42,439 nt of DNA. It comes from an uncultured Eubacteriales bacterium (GTDB lineage Bacteria > Bacillota > Clostridia > Christensenellales > Aristaeellaceae). A program made the position numbers and the translations under genes. The notes under the pieces were generated by a model. The model made no database searches. It saw only the letters and a list, made by a program, of their open reading frames with translations, and was not told where the DNA came from. The stretch spans positions 1 to 42,439 of the forward strand of contig CADANQ010000014.1 in the NCBI GenBank assembly GCA_902789365.1, written 5' to 3'. How positions within the stretch are numbered: position 1 is the stretch's first letter; every line of letters starts with the position of its first letter. This document shows positions 33,106 to 42,413 of this stretch, in pieces.

Positions 33106-34167
33106 TCATTCCTCGGACACGGGGCCGATCTCCACCGTAACATGAACAATCTCGGTGCTCAGACGGATGTATTCCTCCGGCCGATAAATTCTGACGACCT
33201 TTGTGAAGCTTTCGCTCTGCCCGGTGACGTCCACGTTTTCGGAAAGGAAGGCAAGCCCGTCGGTCAGAAGAGAGATGTCCTCGGCGGCAACGGTCACCAC
33301 GGAAGGATCAAAGGAAACGGACTTAATCTCATAGCCTTCGGCGGGCGTCCCCGTCACCGCGCCGATATCCGACAATCGCACGGTGGACTGGGGATAATAG
33401 GCACGGCTGACCGTGATGGTATCCACGGTCCAGCCGTCGGCGGTGACCGTCAGGTTGGAGGAATCCAGTTCGTTTCCCGAGGCGTCGAAAAAAGCGAAGG
33501 GGCAGGCGGACGTATCCCTGTAAAATCCGTCAAGGTTTTCGGGATAGGCGTAAAGAATGCGGCACCGTGCAATCTGGGACACCACCGAACGGGGACCCTT
33601 GACATTGACCGCCGTTGTTTCGACGGTCATATCCCCGCAGTAATAGCCTTCCGGGGCGTCGTTCAGGTAAACGGGCATGCTGCTGACGGGGATGCGGTTG
33701 CGGGTGGCAAATTCCTCCACCGTTACGGTCACCGCGGGCTCAATAATCTCCCGGACCTCGCCGTAATTGGAGGTCTGGGCGGTCAGCTTTACCTCCTGTT
33801 CTCCCGGGGTGGTGATTCTTGACAGGTCAAGGCGTACGGAAAAGGTGGAGCTGTCCACCGAGCGATAGTACTTCATCGGCACCTCGGCCCTGACCGTCAC
33901 GTTATTCAGGCTGTCGGCCCCGCTTGTCACAATCAGGCCCCGCTGTTCCAGGATGCTCCTGTTGGCCACGGTCACCTTGACATCCCGCAGAAGGATTTCA
34001 CGGGTCATGTCGCCGTTCATATCCACCACGATTCCCCAAAGCGCCAGCGCGATCACAAGGCACGTCAGCTTCCAGCCCCACTGGTAGGTAATCGCCTTTT
34101 TAAGGTGTTTCCAGAAGGAATCGCCGCTTTGTCCGCCGCCGGAACGGGGCATATTTTCTCCCATCAT
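33106..34167 (-). CDS. cdaR: YbbR-domain protein CdaR, regulator of the diadenylate cyclase
   Basis: 353 residues. A single membrane helix at about 30-50 (GWKLTCLVIALALWGIVVDM) anchors the protein, and the extracytoplasmic part contains several YbbR repeats of about 80 residues, with endings such as EVKLTAQTSNYGE and KEVTVxV-type strands. In Bacillota CdaR lies next to CdaA and modulates its cyclase activity. The ATG at 34167 overlaps the TGA of cdaA (ATGA), so they are translationally coupled. In many relatives glmM follows; here a membrane protein and an rRNA methyltransferase follow instead. Confidence 0.93.
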   Translation of the reverse strand: MMGENMPRSGGGQSGDSFWKHLKKAITYQWGWKLTCLVIALALWGIVVDMNGDMTREILLRDVKVTVANRSILEQRGLIVTSGADSLNNVTVRAEVPMKYYRSVDSSTFSVRLDLSRITTPGEQEVKLTAQTSNYGEVREIIEPAVTVTVEEFATRNRIPVSSMPVYLNDAPEGYYCGDMTVETTAVNVKGPRSVVSQIARCRILYAYPENLDGFYRDTSACPFAFFDASGNELDSSNLTVTADGWTVDTITVSRAYYPQSTVRLSDIGAVTGTPAEGYEIKSVSFDPSVVTVAAEDISLLTDGLAFLSENVDVTGQSESFTKVVRIYRPEEYIRLSTEIVHVTVEIGPVSEE

Positions 34168-35027
34168 TGGCTTTTATCCCCTTTTTTGAAATATTTCGCG
34201 GCGTGCTTTTTCAGCGCGGCCCAGCTGCCGGTGCTGCCGGTTTTATAAACCTCGCTCAGGGTCTCGCGGATGCTCTTTTCGTCAAGATAGCGGGTCAGCT
34301 TGCCCGCCCGCGCCATGGAAATGATCCCCGTTTCCTCCGAAACGATCAGCACCAGGGCGTCGGTGGTCTCGCTGATGCCGAGCCCCGCCCTGTGCCGGGT
34401 GCCGAGACTGGAGGAAATGGTGTTAGTCTCTGAGATTGCCAGAAGACAGGCGGCCGAAGCCACCCGCTCCCCCCGGATAATCACCGCGCCGTCGTGCAGG
34501 GGGGTGTTGGGCTCAAAAATATTCTCAAGCAGCGCCGCGGAAACGACGGCGTCCACGGCGGTCCCGGTCTCGATTACGTCCTGCAGGCCGGTATGCTGTT
34601 CGATGACAATCAGCGCGCCTACCCGGCGTTTGGCAAGATCCGTAAGGCAGGTCGTCAATTCGTCGACCACAACCGCGGTCCCTTCCTCGCTGTTCCTGTG
34701 CCGGTCAAATACCCTGCTGCGTCCGAGCTGCTCCAGGGTTCGCCTGAATTCCGGCTGGAAGAGGATCAGCAGCGCGATTACGCCGTACCCCAGCACCTGG
34801 TCCAGAATCCAGTTCAGGGTGGTCAGGCCCAGAAGGCGGCTGAAATATGCGAAAAACACAAACATGGCGGTGCCGCGGATAACGGGAATGGCCCTGGTGC
34901 GCCAGATGACCGCGACAAAGCGGTACAAAAGGATCGCGACGATCAGGATATCGATCACGTCGGTCCATGACGGACGATTGATTATATTCCAGACGACGTT
35001 TTCCGCATGGGACAGAAACTCCGACAA
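34164..35027 (-). CDS. cdaA: Diadenylate cyclase CdaA (c-di-AMP synthase)
   Basis: Makes cyclic di-AMP from two ATP. 287 residues from the TTG at 35027, which has GGAGGTG six bases upstream; the protein then begins SEFLSHAENVVWN, as CdaA proteins usually do. Three membrane helices (about 24-38, 48-64, 75-91) precede the DAC domain (about 95-265), whose active-site motifs DGA at 179-181 and GTRHRA at 209-214 are intact. c-di-AMP controls potassium and osmolyte transport and wall homeostasis. It heads the operon, with a minus-strand TATAAT at 35063-35058 about 23 bases before the likely transcript start to gene start. Confidence 0.96.
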   Translation of the reverse strand: MSEFLSHAENVVWNIINRPSWTDVIDILIVAILLYRFVAVIWRTRAIPVIRGTAMFVFFAYFSRLLGLTTLNWILDQVLGYGVIALLILFQPEFRRTLEQLGRSRVFDRHRNSEEGTAVVVDELTTCLTDLAKRRVGALIVIEQHTGLQDVIETGTAVDAVVSAALLENIFEPNTPLHDGAVIIRGERVASAACLLAISETNTISSSLGTRHRAGLGISETTDALVLIVSEETGIISMARAGKLTRYLDEKSIRETLSEVYKTGSTGSWAALKKHAAKYFKKGDKSQ

Positions 35028-35057
35028 TCCCCGCACCTCCAAATCTTCACTTGTTAT

Positions 35058-35063
35058 ATTATA
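35058..35063 (-). promoter_or_regulatory. -10 box of the cdaA promoter
   Basis: Perfect TATAAT on the minus strand, about 31 bases upstream of the TTG start. No good -35 is seen; the region 17 bases upstream is a run of Ts. No c-di-AMP riboswitch fold is evident in the short leader. Confidence 0.5.
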
Positions 35064-35142
35064 CAACATCCTTTCCCCGGAAAAAAGCCTGCCCGGCCCA
35101 TTTTTACAAAGAATTCATCCCCGCCGGAACGCAAAAAACAGC

Positions 35143-35179
35143 AAAAAAACGCGGGGCACGCCGTTCATGCGTCCCCGCG
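35143..35179 (-). terminator. Terminator after the potD-like gene
   Basis: Minus-strand CGCGGGG at 35179-35173 pairs with CCCCGCG at 35156-35150, with extra pairs inside, followed by seven Ts at 35149-35143. It separates the polyamine operon from cdaA downstream. Confidence 0.85.
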
Positions 35180-35202
35180 ATACATTTTTGCCGTTCAGAA
35201 AA

Positions 35203-36252
35203 TCATTCGTGCAGCTTGACCTTGATCCACATGGAGGAATACCGGCTGCGCAGTTCCTCGGGAATGTCGTGGTAGATCTCGTCCAGGGCATAGCCGCTGC
35301 GGGGCAGGTAGGCGTCGTTGCCCTCATAATCGCCGCCCTCGCCGGAGAGCTCCGCCAGCACCCGGGCGTTGGAGGAGGCATAGCCTACTTCGGTGGAGAT
35401 CATCAGGCTGTTGTCGTACTCCAGAATATAATTGATAAAGAGATTGGCCAAAGCCGGATTGGAGGCGTTGGCGGGAATCACCATGGCGTCGACGGCCACG
35501 TTGGTGCCTTCCTTGGGGGTGCAGTAGCCCATATCCTCGTTTTCCGACAGGATGTAGGCGGCGTCGCCGCTGTACACCAGAGCCATCCATTTTTCACCGT
35601 TCGCCATGGCGTCGATGACCTCGTCGGTCACATAGGAAGGCCGCACGGCCTTGTCCATGTTCCTCAGCCATTCATAGGCGGCGTTCAGCTCGTCCATATC
35701 GGAGGTGTTGGCGGAATAACCCAGCGCCTTCAGGGCGATCATGAAAGCGTCGCGCTCGGAATCGTACATATACACATGGCCCTTGTAATCGGAATTCAGG
35801 AAGGCGGAAAAGCCCTGCTCCTCCATTTCCTCGGGAGAGATCCTGGTGGTATCGTAGACGATGCCCACGGTCTGCCACAGATAGGGCACGCTGTAGGTGT
35901 TGTCGGGGTCGTATTCCATGTTGAGAACGCCGTCGCACAGGCAGTCCAGGTTGGTGACCACGCTCTTGTCGATGGGCTGCAGCAGTCCTTCCTTGATCAG
36001 GCGCTCGATCATGTAATCGCTGGGAATGATCACATCGTAGGAAGCGCCGGACATCAGCTTGGTGTACATGGTTTCGTTGGAATCGTACACGGAGTAATTC
36101 ACCCGCACGCCGTATTCCTTTTCAAAGTTGGTGATGACCTGTTTGTCGATGTATTCGCCCCAGTTGTACACGTTCAGCACCTGTTCCGCGCCGGCAATCA
36201 GGGGCAGGGGCAGAAGGCACAGGACCAGCAGGATGAGGATCGCTTTTTTCAT
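35203..36252 (-). CDS. potD: Spermidine/putrescine-type ABC transporter substrate-binding protein (PotD-like)
   Basis: 349 residues with a signal peptide at about 1-22 (MKKAILILLVLCLLPLPLIAGAEQ). No clean lipobox, although Cys12 lies within the hydrophobic core. The mature protein begins VLNVYNWGEYIDKQ, the standard opening of PotD/PotF proteins, and carries SGASYDVIIPSDYMIERL and YSVPYLWQTVGIVYD, which line the ligand cleft. It binds polyamines outside the cell. The ATG overlaps the stop of potC (ATGA). Last gene of the operon, followed by a terminator. Confidence 0.94.
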   Translation of the reverse strand: MKKAILILLVLCLLPLPLIAGAEQVLNVYNWGEYIDKQVITNFEKEYGVRVNYSVYDSNETMYTKLMSGASYDVIIPSDYMIERLIKEGLLQPIDKSVVTNLDCLCDGVLNMEYDPDNTYSVPYLWQTVGIVYDTTRISPEEMEEQGFSAFLNSDYKGHVYMYDSERDAFMIALKALGYSANTSDMDELNAAYEWLRNMDKAVRPSYVTDEVIDAMANGEKWMALVYSGDAAYILSENEDMGYCTPKEGTNVAVDAMVIPANASNPALANLFINYILEYDNSLMISTEVGYASSNARVLAELSGEGGDYEGNDAYLPRSGYALDEIYHDIPEELRSRYSSMWIKVKLHE

Positions 36253-37061
36253 CTTCTTGTTTCCTCCTTTAATGTCTTCTTGTCTTTGATATATGGAATG
36301 ACGTTGACAAGGATCAGTATCAGCGTCACCACAATCACGATCAGGGTGGAGAGCGCGTTGACGCTCGGGTTGTACCGCTTCATGGAGTAGACGTACATCG
36401 AAATGTTGTTGATGCCCACGCCCGCGGTGAAGAAGGAGATGACAAAATCGTCAAAGGACATGCTGAAGGCGATCAGCGCCCCGGAAAGGATGGCGGGATA
36501 GATCTGCGGCAGGATCACCTTGACCAGCGCCTGCCAGGGGTTCGCCCCCAGGTCCAGGGCCGCCTCGGCCACGTTGTCGTCCAGCTGCCTCAGCTTCGGC
36601 ATGATGGTCAGGATCACATAGGGCGTACAGAATGTGATGTGGGAAAGGATCAGCGTGGTCAGGCTCAGCCTGACGCCGGCCACGATGAAAAGCAGCATCA
36701 TGCCGATGGCTGTCACGATATCCGGGTTCATGACCGGAAGGTTGTTGGTCTCAATGATTGCGGTCCTCACCAGGGGACGCGCCTTGGAAAGACCGATGGC
36801 GGCGATGGTCCCCATCACGGTGGAGACCAGGGTGGCGATGACCGCCACCAGCACGGTGTACTTGATGCTGTCCAGCATCGTGCGGTCGCTGAACATGTTC
36901 TCATACCAACGGAGGGAAAAGCCGGAAAACTTGGTCATGGACTTTCCTTCGTTGAAGGAGAACACCACCACATAGGCGATGGGCAGGTAAATGAAGAGAA
37001 GAACCAGGATAAGATACCCGTTGCTCAGGAAGGACCATGGAGAACTCTTTTTCTTTTCCAT
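36249..37061 (-). CDS. potC: Spermidine/putrescine-type ABC transporter permease (PotC-like)
   Basis: 270 residues, six membrane helices, the first at about 12-35 (GYLILVLLFIYLPIAYVVVFSF). The coupling motif EAALDLGANPWQALVKVILP matches the EAA loop that docks on PotA. Starts three bases after potB and overlaps potD. Pairs with PotB to form the channel. Length is normal for the family. Confidence 0.95.
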   Translation of the reverse strand: MEKKKSSPWSFLSNGYLILVLLFIYLPIAYVVVFSFNEGKSMTKFSGFSLRWYENMFSDRTMLDSIKYTVLVAVIATLVSTVMGTIAAIGLSKARPLVRTAIIETNNLPVMNPDIVTAIGMMLLFIVAGVRLSLTTLILSHITFCTPYVILTIMPKLRQLDDNVAEAALDLGANPWQALVKVILPQIYPAILSGALIAFSMSFDDFVISFFTAGVGINNISMYVYSMKRYNPSVNALSTLIVIVVTLILILVNVIPYIKDKKTLKEETRR

Positions 37062-37064
37062 TTC

Positions 37065-37846
37065 TCAGTCCTCCTTGGCGTTGCGGTCTATCTTCCGGGT
37101 CAGCCACATGGAGGCGATGATGATCAGCGCCATCACCAGGGAGATGGCGGAGCCGAAATTCCAGTCGCCGGTGGTGACAAAGAAGGTTTCGATCAGGTTG
37201 CCGATCAGCACGTAATCGCCGCCGCCCAGCAGCTTGGGGATGACAAAGGAGGAAACCGCCGGCAGGAACACCAGGGTGATGCCGCTGATGATGCCGGGCA
37301 CCGAAAGAGGCAGGGTGACCTTCAGGAAGGTCTTCCACCTGTTGGCCCCCAGGTCGTAGGCCGCGGTCAGAAGCTCCCGGTCCATCTTGGCGATGGAGGT
37401 GTGAATCTGGATGATCATGTAAGGCAGGAAATCGTACACCATGCCGATGAACACCTTGACCTCGCTCTCCAGATTGTCGAAATTCATCAGGATGCCGCGC
37501 CAGGCGTAGGTCTTGAGCAGCATGTTGATCCACATGGGCAGCGTCAGGAGCAGGACCATCATGGTCTGGGCCCGTTCGGAAAGGTTGGCGATGAAGAGCG
37601 CCGCGGGATAGCCGATCAGTATGCAGAAAACCGTGGTCAGAAACGCGATCCTGAGGGATGTGAACAGAACGCGCATAAAGGTGGGATCGCTGAAAAACCG
37701 GGTGAAGTTCTCAAAGGTAAAGCGGAAGATCAGCGTCCTGTTGCCGCCGTCCTTGGTCAGTGCGTAAAGAAGGATCATGATCATCGGCGCGACGATGAAC
37801 ACCGCGATCCACAGGATGTAGGGATAGGTCATGCGGAAAAAAGATT

Positions 37847-37850
<4 letters not shown>
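37065..37850 (-). CDS. potB: Spermidine/putrescine-type ABC transporter permease (PotB-like)
   Basis: 261 residues, six helices, the first at about 8-30 ([21 protein letters not shown]). EAA loop: [20 protein letters not shown]. The ATG at 37850 overlaps the end of potA (ATGA at 37850-37847), so translation is coupled. No oddities beyond the unusual PotA partner. Confidence 0.95.
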
Positions 37851-39427
<1,577 letters not shown>

Positions 39428-39475
39428 TTTCCAAGCGTCCTTTCCGATTTATTATGTCAAAGAAACGGCGGTCCG

Positions 39476-40018
39476 TCAAAACATGGGCGGGTCGGTGACC
39501 CAGATAAATTTCGCCGGCAGCCTGCCTTCGTTGCGGATGGAGTGGACGGTTCTGGGATGAAGGCAGAAGCTTTCCCCGGCGTGAATCTTCTGCCGGGCCG
39601 CCCCGGTCAGCAGGGTGAGGGTGCCGCTGAGCACATATCCGAACTCCTCCCCCTCATGGGGCCTGATCTCCTCGGTCTCCCCGCCGGCGCCAAGCTCCAC
39701 CAGGATGGGCTCCATGCTGTTCTTCTGAGCGGTGGGCACCAGCCAGGTGATGCGGCCGCGCAGCGTCTCCCGGTCCTCCTTGACGGACATGTCCGTCCGC
39801 GTGTAGACCGTCTTTTCCATGCCGTCGTCGCTGAAAAACTCGCGAAGCGTGACGCCGAGGCACTCCAGAAGGTCGGTGAGCGTGGCGATGGAAGGGGACG
39901 CCTGGTCGCGCTCGACCTGGGATATGAAGCCCTTGCTCAGTTCGCACCTGTCCGCCAGCTCTTCCTGCGTCAGTCCCCGAAGCTGCCTCAGCCCCTTGAG
40001 TTTCGGTCCGATTTCCAT
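39476..40018 (-). CDS. XRE-cupin transcriptional regulator (PuuR-like)
   Basis: 180 residues from the ATG at 40018, after AAGGAGG. The helix-turn-helix (about 8-62) contains LTQEELADRCELSKGFISQVER and SPSIATLTDLLECL. The C-terminal 110-178 is a cupin sensor ending IRNEGRLPAKFIWVTDPPMF. PuuR-type proteins sense polyamines and repress their uptake or breakdown genes. It is the first gene of the polyamine operon, 48 bases before potA, so it probably controls its own operon through the palindromes at 40102-40142. Confidence 0.93.
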   Translation of the reverse strand: MEIGPKLKGLRQLRGLTQEELADRCELSKGFISQVERDQASPSIATLTDLLECLGVTLREFFSDDGMEKTVYTRTDMSVKEDRETLRGRITWLVPTAQKNSMEPILVELGAGGETEEIRPHEGEEFGYVLSGTLTLLTGAARQKIHAGESFCLHPRTVHSIRNEGRLPAKFIWVTDPPMF

Positions 40019-40101
40019 GTCCGCCCTCCTTCCGGCACCAAAGCCCCCGTCTTTCGGACGCCGCCGTCCGGTGATATCAAACAAAAAGTTCAGCAGGCCT
40101 G

Positions 40102-40142
40102 AAGTTTAATTTGACTAAACTTTTTGGCAAGAAAAATTAAAC
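40102..40142. promoter_or_regulatory. Putative operator of the PuuR-like regulator
   Basis: AAGTTTA at 40102-40108 and TAAACTT at 40116-40122 form a palindrome with a 7-base centre. A further ATTAAAC at 40136-40142 is inverted to GTTTAAT at 40104-40110. They lie at and just after the transcription start of the polyamine operon, the right place for a repressor. Confidence 0.6.
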
Positions 40143-40164
40143 CATACGCGTCTGTCTTTGTCAA
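40136..40164 (-). promoter_or_regulatory. Promoter of the polyamine transporter operon
   Basis: Minus-strand TTGACA at 40164-40159 and TTTAAT at 40141-40136 with a 17-base spacer. The leader to the regulator ATG at 40018 is about 110 bases and contains the palindromic operator. Confidence 0.85.
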
Positions 40165-40263
40165 TATGCCCGGCTGTTTTTTTTTCACTTTTCTTCATCC
40201 CCTTTCATGGGGCCGGAAAATGTTCCTTCATCGCGCGTCCGCCCCTTCGGACGGCGGAAAAGC

Positions 40264-40290
40264 AAAAACCCGCGGGCGCCGCCCGCGGGT
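40264..40290 (-). terminator. Terminator of the DUF6273 gene
   Basis: ACCCGCGGGC (40268-40277) and GCCCGCGGGT (40281-40290) are reverse complements with a 3-base loop. On the minus strand the stem runs into TTTTT at 40268-40264. Confidence 0.85.
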
Positions 40291-40316
40291 CAGGTGAACA
40301 GAATAATCAGAACGGA

Positions 40317-41096
40317 TCAGAATGCCATGTCCGCGTCCACCCAGATGCAGGGACGGACCACGCCGTACTGATGGCTGATATAGCAGGAGGAAATCGTACC
40401 GTTCCAGTCCACGGCCACGGCGTTGTTTTTGTACGCCGGGGAGCGCAGCCAGTACCAGCAGGTCCTCTGGCCTCCCAGATAGGCCTGATCGCTCTTGTTG
40501 CCGCCGCTGGCCAGGGCGTGCGCGGTGGGAATGCACATGCGGTCGGTGTTCTTTTTAAGATATTTTACGGCTTCCGCGTAGCTGAGGATGAAGACATAAT
40601 CCTGCGTACTGTTCCCCACACGGGCAGGAGGCAGGGCGGGAGAGCTCTGGGAGACGCTTTCGTCGATAAAGGAATGCTGGATCGCTTTCCTTTCATCCGC
40701 AGAAAACGCGTTCTTGTAGAAGGTGCCGTTCAGCCAGGTCCGCAGGCTGCAGTTTTCCCAGGTCTGCCCTGCGCTGTTGGTATGGAACTGTTTGCACTCC
40801 AGCCCGTACCGGCTGATCAGCAGGGCTTTATTGCCGCTGACCTCCAGCACCAGCCACTGGATGGGTTCCTTGCCGGCGACGTTGTCCTGATCAAAACTGC
40901 CGAAATACACGTAATCACCCACCGAGACGGAAACGGAGCCGGAGAAGGAGCCGAAGTCGGAGCCGGAGTCGGAGCCGGAGTCGAAGTCGGACGGGAAAAA
41001 GTCTCTCAGATCGAAATCGGCGGCAGCCCCGGCGAATACGGCGGAAGAAACAAGCGTGATTGCGACGAGAAGCAGCGCGGCAAACCGTTTCATCAT
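40317..41096 (-). CDS. Secreted DUF6273-domain protein with Asp/Ser/Gly linker
   Basis: 259 residues. Signal peptide about 1-25 (RFAALLLVAITLVSSAVFAG). A low-complexity linker at 36-58 (SDFDSGSDSGSDFGSF and SVSVS) is encoded by tandem hexamer-like repeats. The globular part (about 59-257) matches DUF6273-type domains: VGDYVYFGSFDQ, PIQWLVLEVSGNKALLIS, WENCSLRTWLNGTFY, CWYWLRSP and VRPCIWV. Such domains are common, function unknown, in gut Clostridia. Two ATGs in a row at 41096 and 41093 follow AAAGGGG. Monocistronic, with its own terminator. Confidence 0.85.
   Translation of the reverse strand: MMKRFAALLLVAITLVSSAVFAGAAADFDLRDFFPSDFDSGSDSGSDFGSFSGSVSVSVGDYVYFGSFDQDNVAGKEPIQWLVLEVSGNKALLISRYGLECKQFHTNSAGQTWENCSLRTWLNGTFYKNAFSADERKAIQHSFIDESVSQSSPALPPARVGNSTQDYVFILSYAEAVKYLKKNTDRMCIPTAHALASGGNKSDQAYLGGQRTCWYWLRSPAYKNNAVAVDWNGTISSCYISHQYGVVRPCIWVDADMAF
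40931..40990. repeat. Imperfect hexanucleotide repeat tract coding the Asp/Ser/Gly linker
   Basis: Repeats of GGAGCC, GGAGTC and GAAGTC alternate through about 60 bases. All variants keep the frame and encode Ser-Asp, Ser-Gly or Ser-Phe pairs on the minus strand. Slippage here would change linker length by two residues at a time. Confidence 0.7.
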
Positions 41097-41201
41097 GGAA
41101 GAACCCCTTTCTTATTGGCTGCCCGGTAAGAATCCCGAAACAGCCGCTTCATTTTTCTGTCAGAATTATGATAGCATACTCCGGTAAAAAAAACAACATG
41201 C

Positions 41202-41230
41202 TTGTTCCTTCCCCGCGCCGGTGATAAAAT
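41202..41230 (+). promoter_or_regulatory. Promoter of gluQ
   Basis: TTGTTC at 41202-41207 and TAAAAT at 41225-41230, spacer 17. A 7-bp hairpin (CAGGGCT-CA-AGCCCTG, 41241-41256) follows in the leader before the ribosome-binding site AAAGGAGA. Confidence 0.6.
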
Positions 41231-41279
41231 GGGCTGAAAACAGGGCTCAAGCCCTGAAGTCGGGAAAGGAGACTGTCAG

Positions 41280-42224
41280 ATGGCGGAGATTATCGGCCGG
41301 TTTGCGCCGACGCCCAGCGGGCGGCTGCACCTTGGCAACATCGCCTGCGCGATGCTCTGCTGGCTGTCCGCCCGGCGTCAGGGCGGTCGGGCGCTGCTGA
41401 GAATCGAGGACGTGGACAAGCCGCGCTGCCCCCGTGCCCTTGCGGACCGGTGCCTGAAGGATCTTGACCGGCTGGGCTTTGACTGGGACGGCGCGACGGT
41501 CTTTCAAAGCGAGCGCGACGACGTGTATCGGGGCGCGCTTGACCGCCTCACCCGCAGCGGGCTGACCTATCCCTGCTTCTGCACCCGGGCAAAGCTGCAC
41601 AGCGAGGCCGCACCGAATCTCGGCGACACGCAGTACGTATACTCCGGCGCCTGCCGGAGACTCAGCGCCGAAGAGATCTCGCGGCTTTCGGCGATTCGCG
41701 CCCCCGCCGTCCGCCTGCGCGTACCGGACGAGGAAATCGCCTTCACCGACGGGCTGTACGGTCCCGTGCGGGAAAACCTGGCCCGGGAATGCGGGGATTT
41801 TGTCCTGCGGCGCTCGGACGGACTGTTCGGATATCAGCTTGCTTCGGTGGTGGACGACGCGCTTTCCGGCGTAACGGAAGTGGTGCGCGGCGCGGACATT
41901 CTTACCGCCACGCCGCGGCAGATTTTTCTGCAGCGCTGCCTCGGCTTTGCCACGCCGGTCTATTGGCACATCCCTCTTCTGACCGACGCCGCGGGACGCC
42001 GTCTGGCCAAGCGTGACGGCGACGCCGACATGGATACCCTGCTTATGCGGCACAGCGCCGGGGAGATCCTCGGCGCCCTCGCTTTCGCCTACGGAATCCT
42101 CCCGGAATATGTCCCGGCCTCGCTGCCTGAGCTTTTGTCCCTCTTCTCCTGGGAAAAGGTGCGAAAAAAAACCGGCGCCGCCGTACGCCTTCCCGAGGGC
42201 TTCCGGGAAGCGCGGATGATATGA
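41280..42224 (+). CDS. gluQ: Glutamyl-Q tRNA(Asp) synthetase
   Basis: 314 residues. A GltX paralogue without the anticodon-binding domain, about 300 residues as usual for GluQ-RS. It attaches glutamate to queuosine at position 34 of tRNA(Asp). The HIGH motif appears as HLGN (17-20), the zinc ligands as Cys99, Cys101, a Tyr near 119-121 and Cys125, and the KMSKS-like loop as RLAKRDGD (241-248). APTPSGRLHLGN is the family start. The ATG follows AAAGGAGA. A truncated discriminating GluRS is an alternative, but length and zinc site favour GluQ. Confidence 0.92.
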   Translation: MAEIIGRFAPTPSGRLHLGNIACAMLCWLSARRQGGRALLRIEDVDKPRCPRALADRCLKDLDRLGFDWDGATVFQSERDDVYRGALDRLTRSGLTYPCFCTRAKLHSEAAPNLGDTQYVYSGACRRLSAEEISRLSAIRAPAVRLRVPDEEIAFTDGLYGPVRENLARECGDFVLRRSDGLFGYQLASVVDDALSGVTEVVRGADILTATPRQIFLQRCLGFATPVYWHIPLLTDAAGRRLAKRDGDADMDTLLMRHSAGEILGALAFAYGILPEYVPASLPELLSLFSWEKVRKKTGAAVRLPEGFREARMI

Positions 42225-42357
42225 AAGAATACGTTACTGTTCACGGTACGGGCAGACAAGAAACAGATGAATAGATATCGAAGAGGGTGCTTCTGTAAAC
42301 GAGGTACCCTTTTTAAGTAGTGATAACATAGATAACAGAAACGTAACTATTTAATAC

Positions 42358-42386
42358 TTTACAATCCTTTAAAAATAGTGTATAAT
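42358..42386 (+). promoter_or_regulatory. Promoter of the transposase-like gene
   Basis: TTTACA at 42358-42363 and TATAAT at 42381-42386, spacer 17. The 190 bases before the gene are far more AT-rich than the rest of the window. Confidence 0.8.
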
Positions 42387-42413
42387 ATATTCATCATGAA
42401 AGGAGGGACCGTT

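Noticed and set aside
40931-40990. CRISPR-like array
   Set aside because: The units are six bases long without spacers and encode a low-complexity linker.
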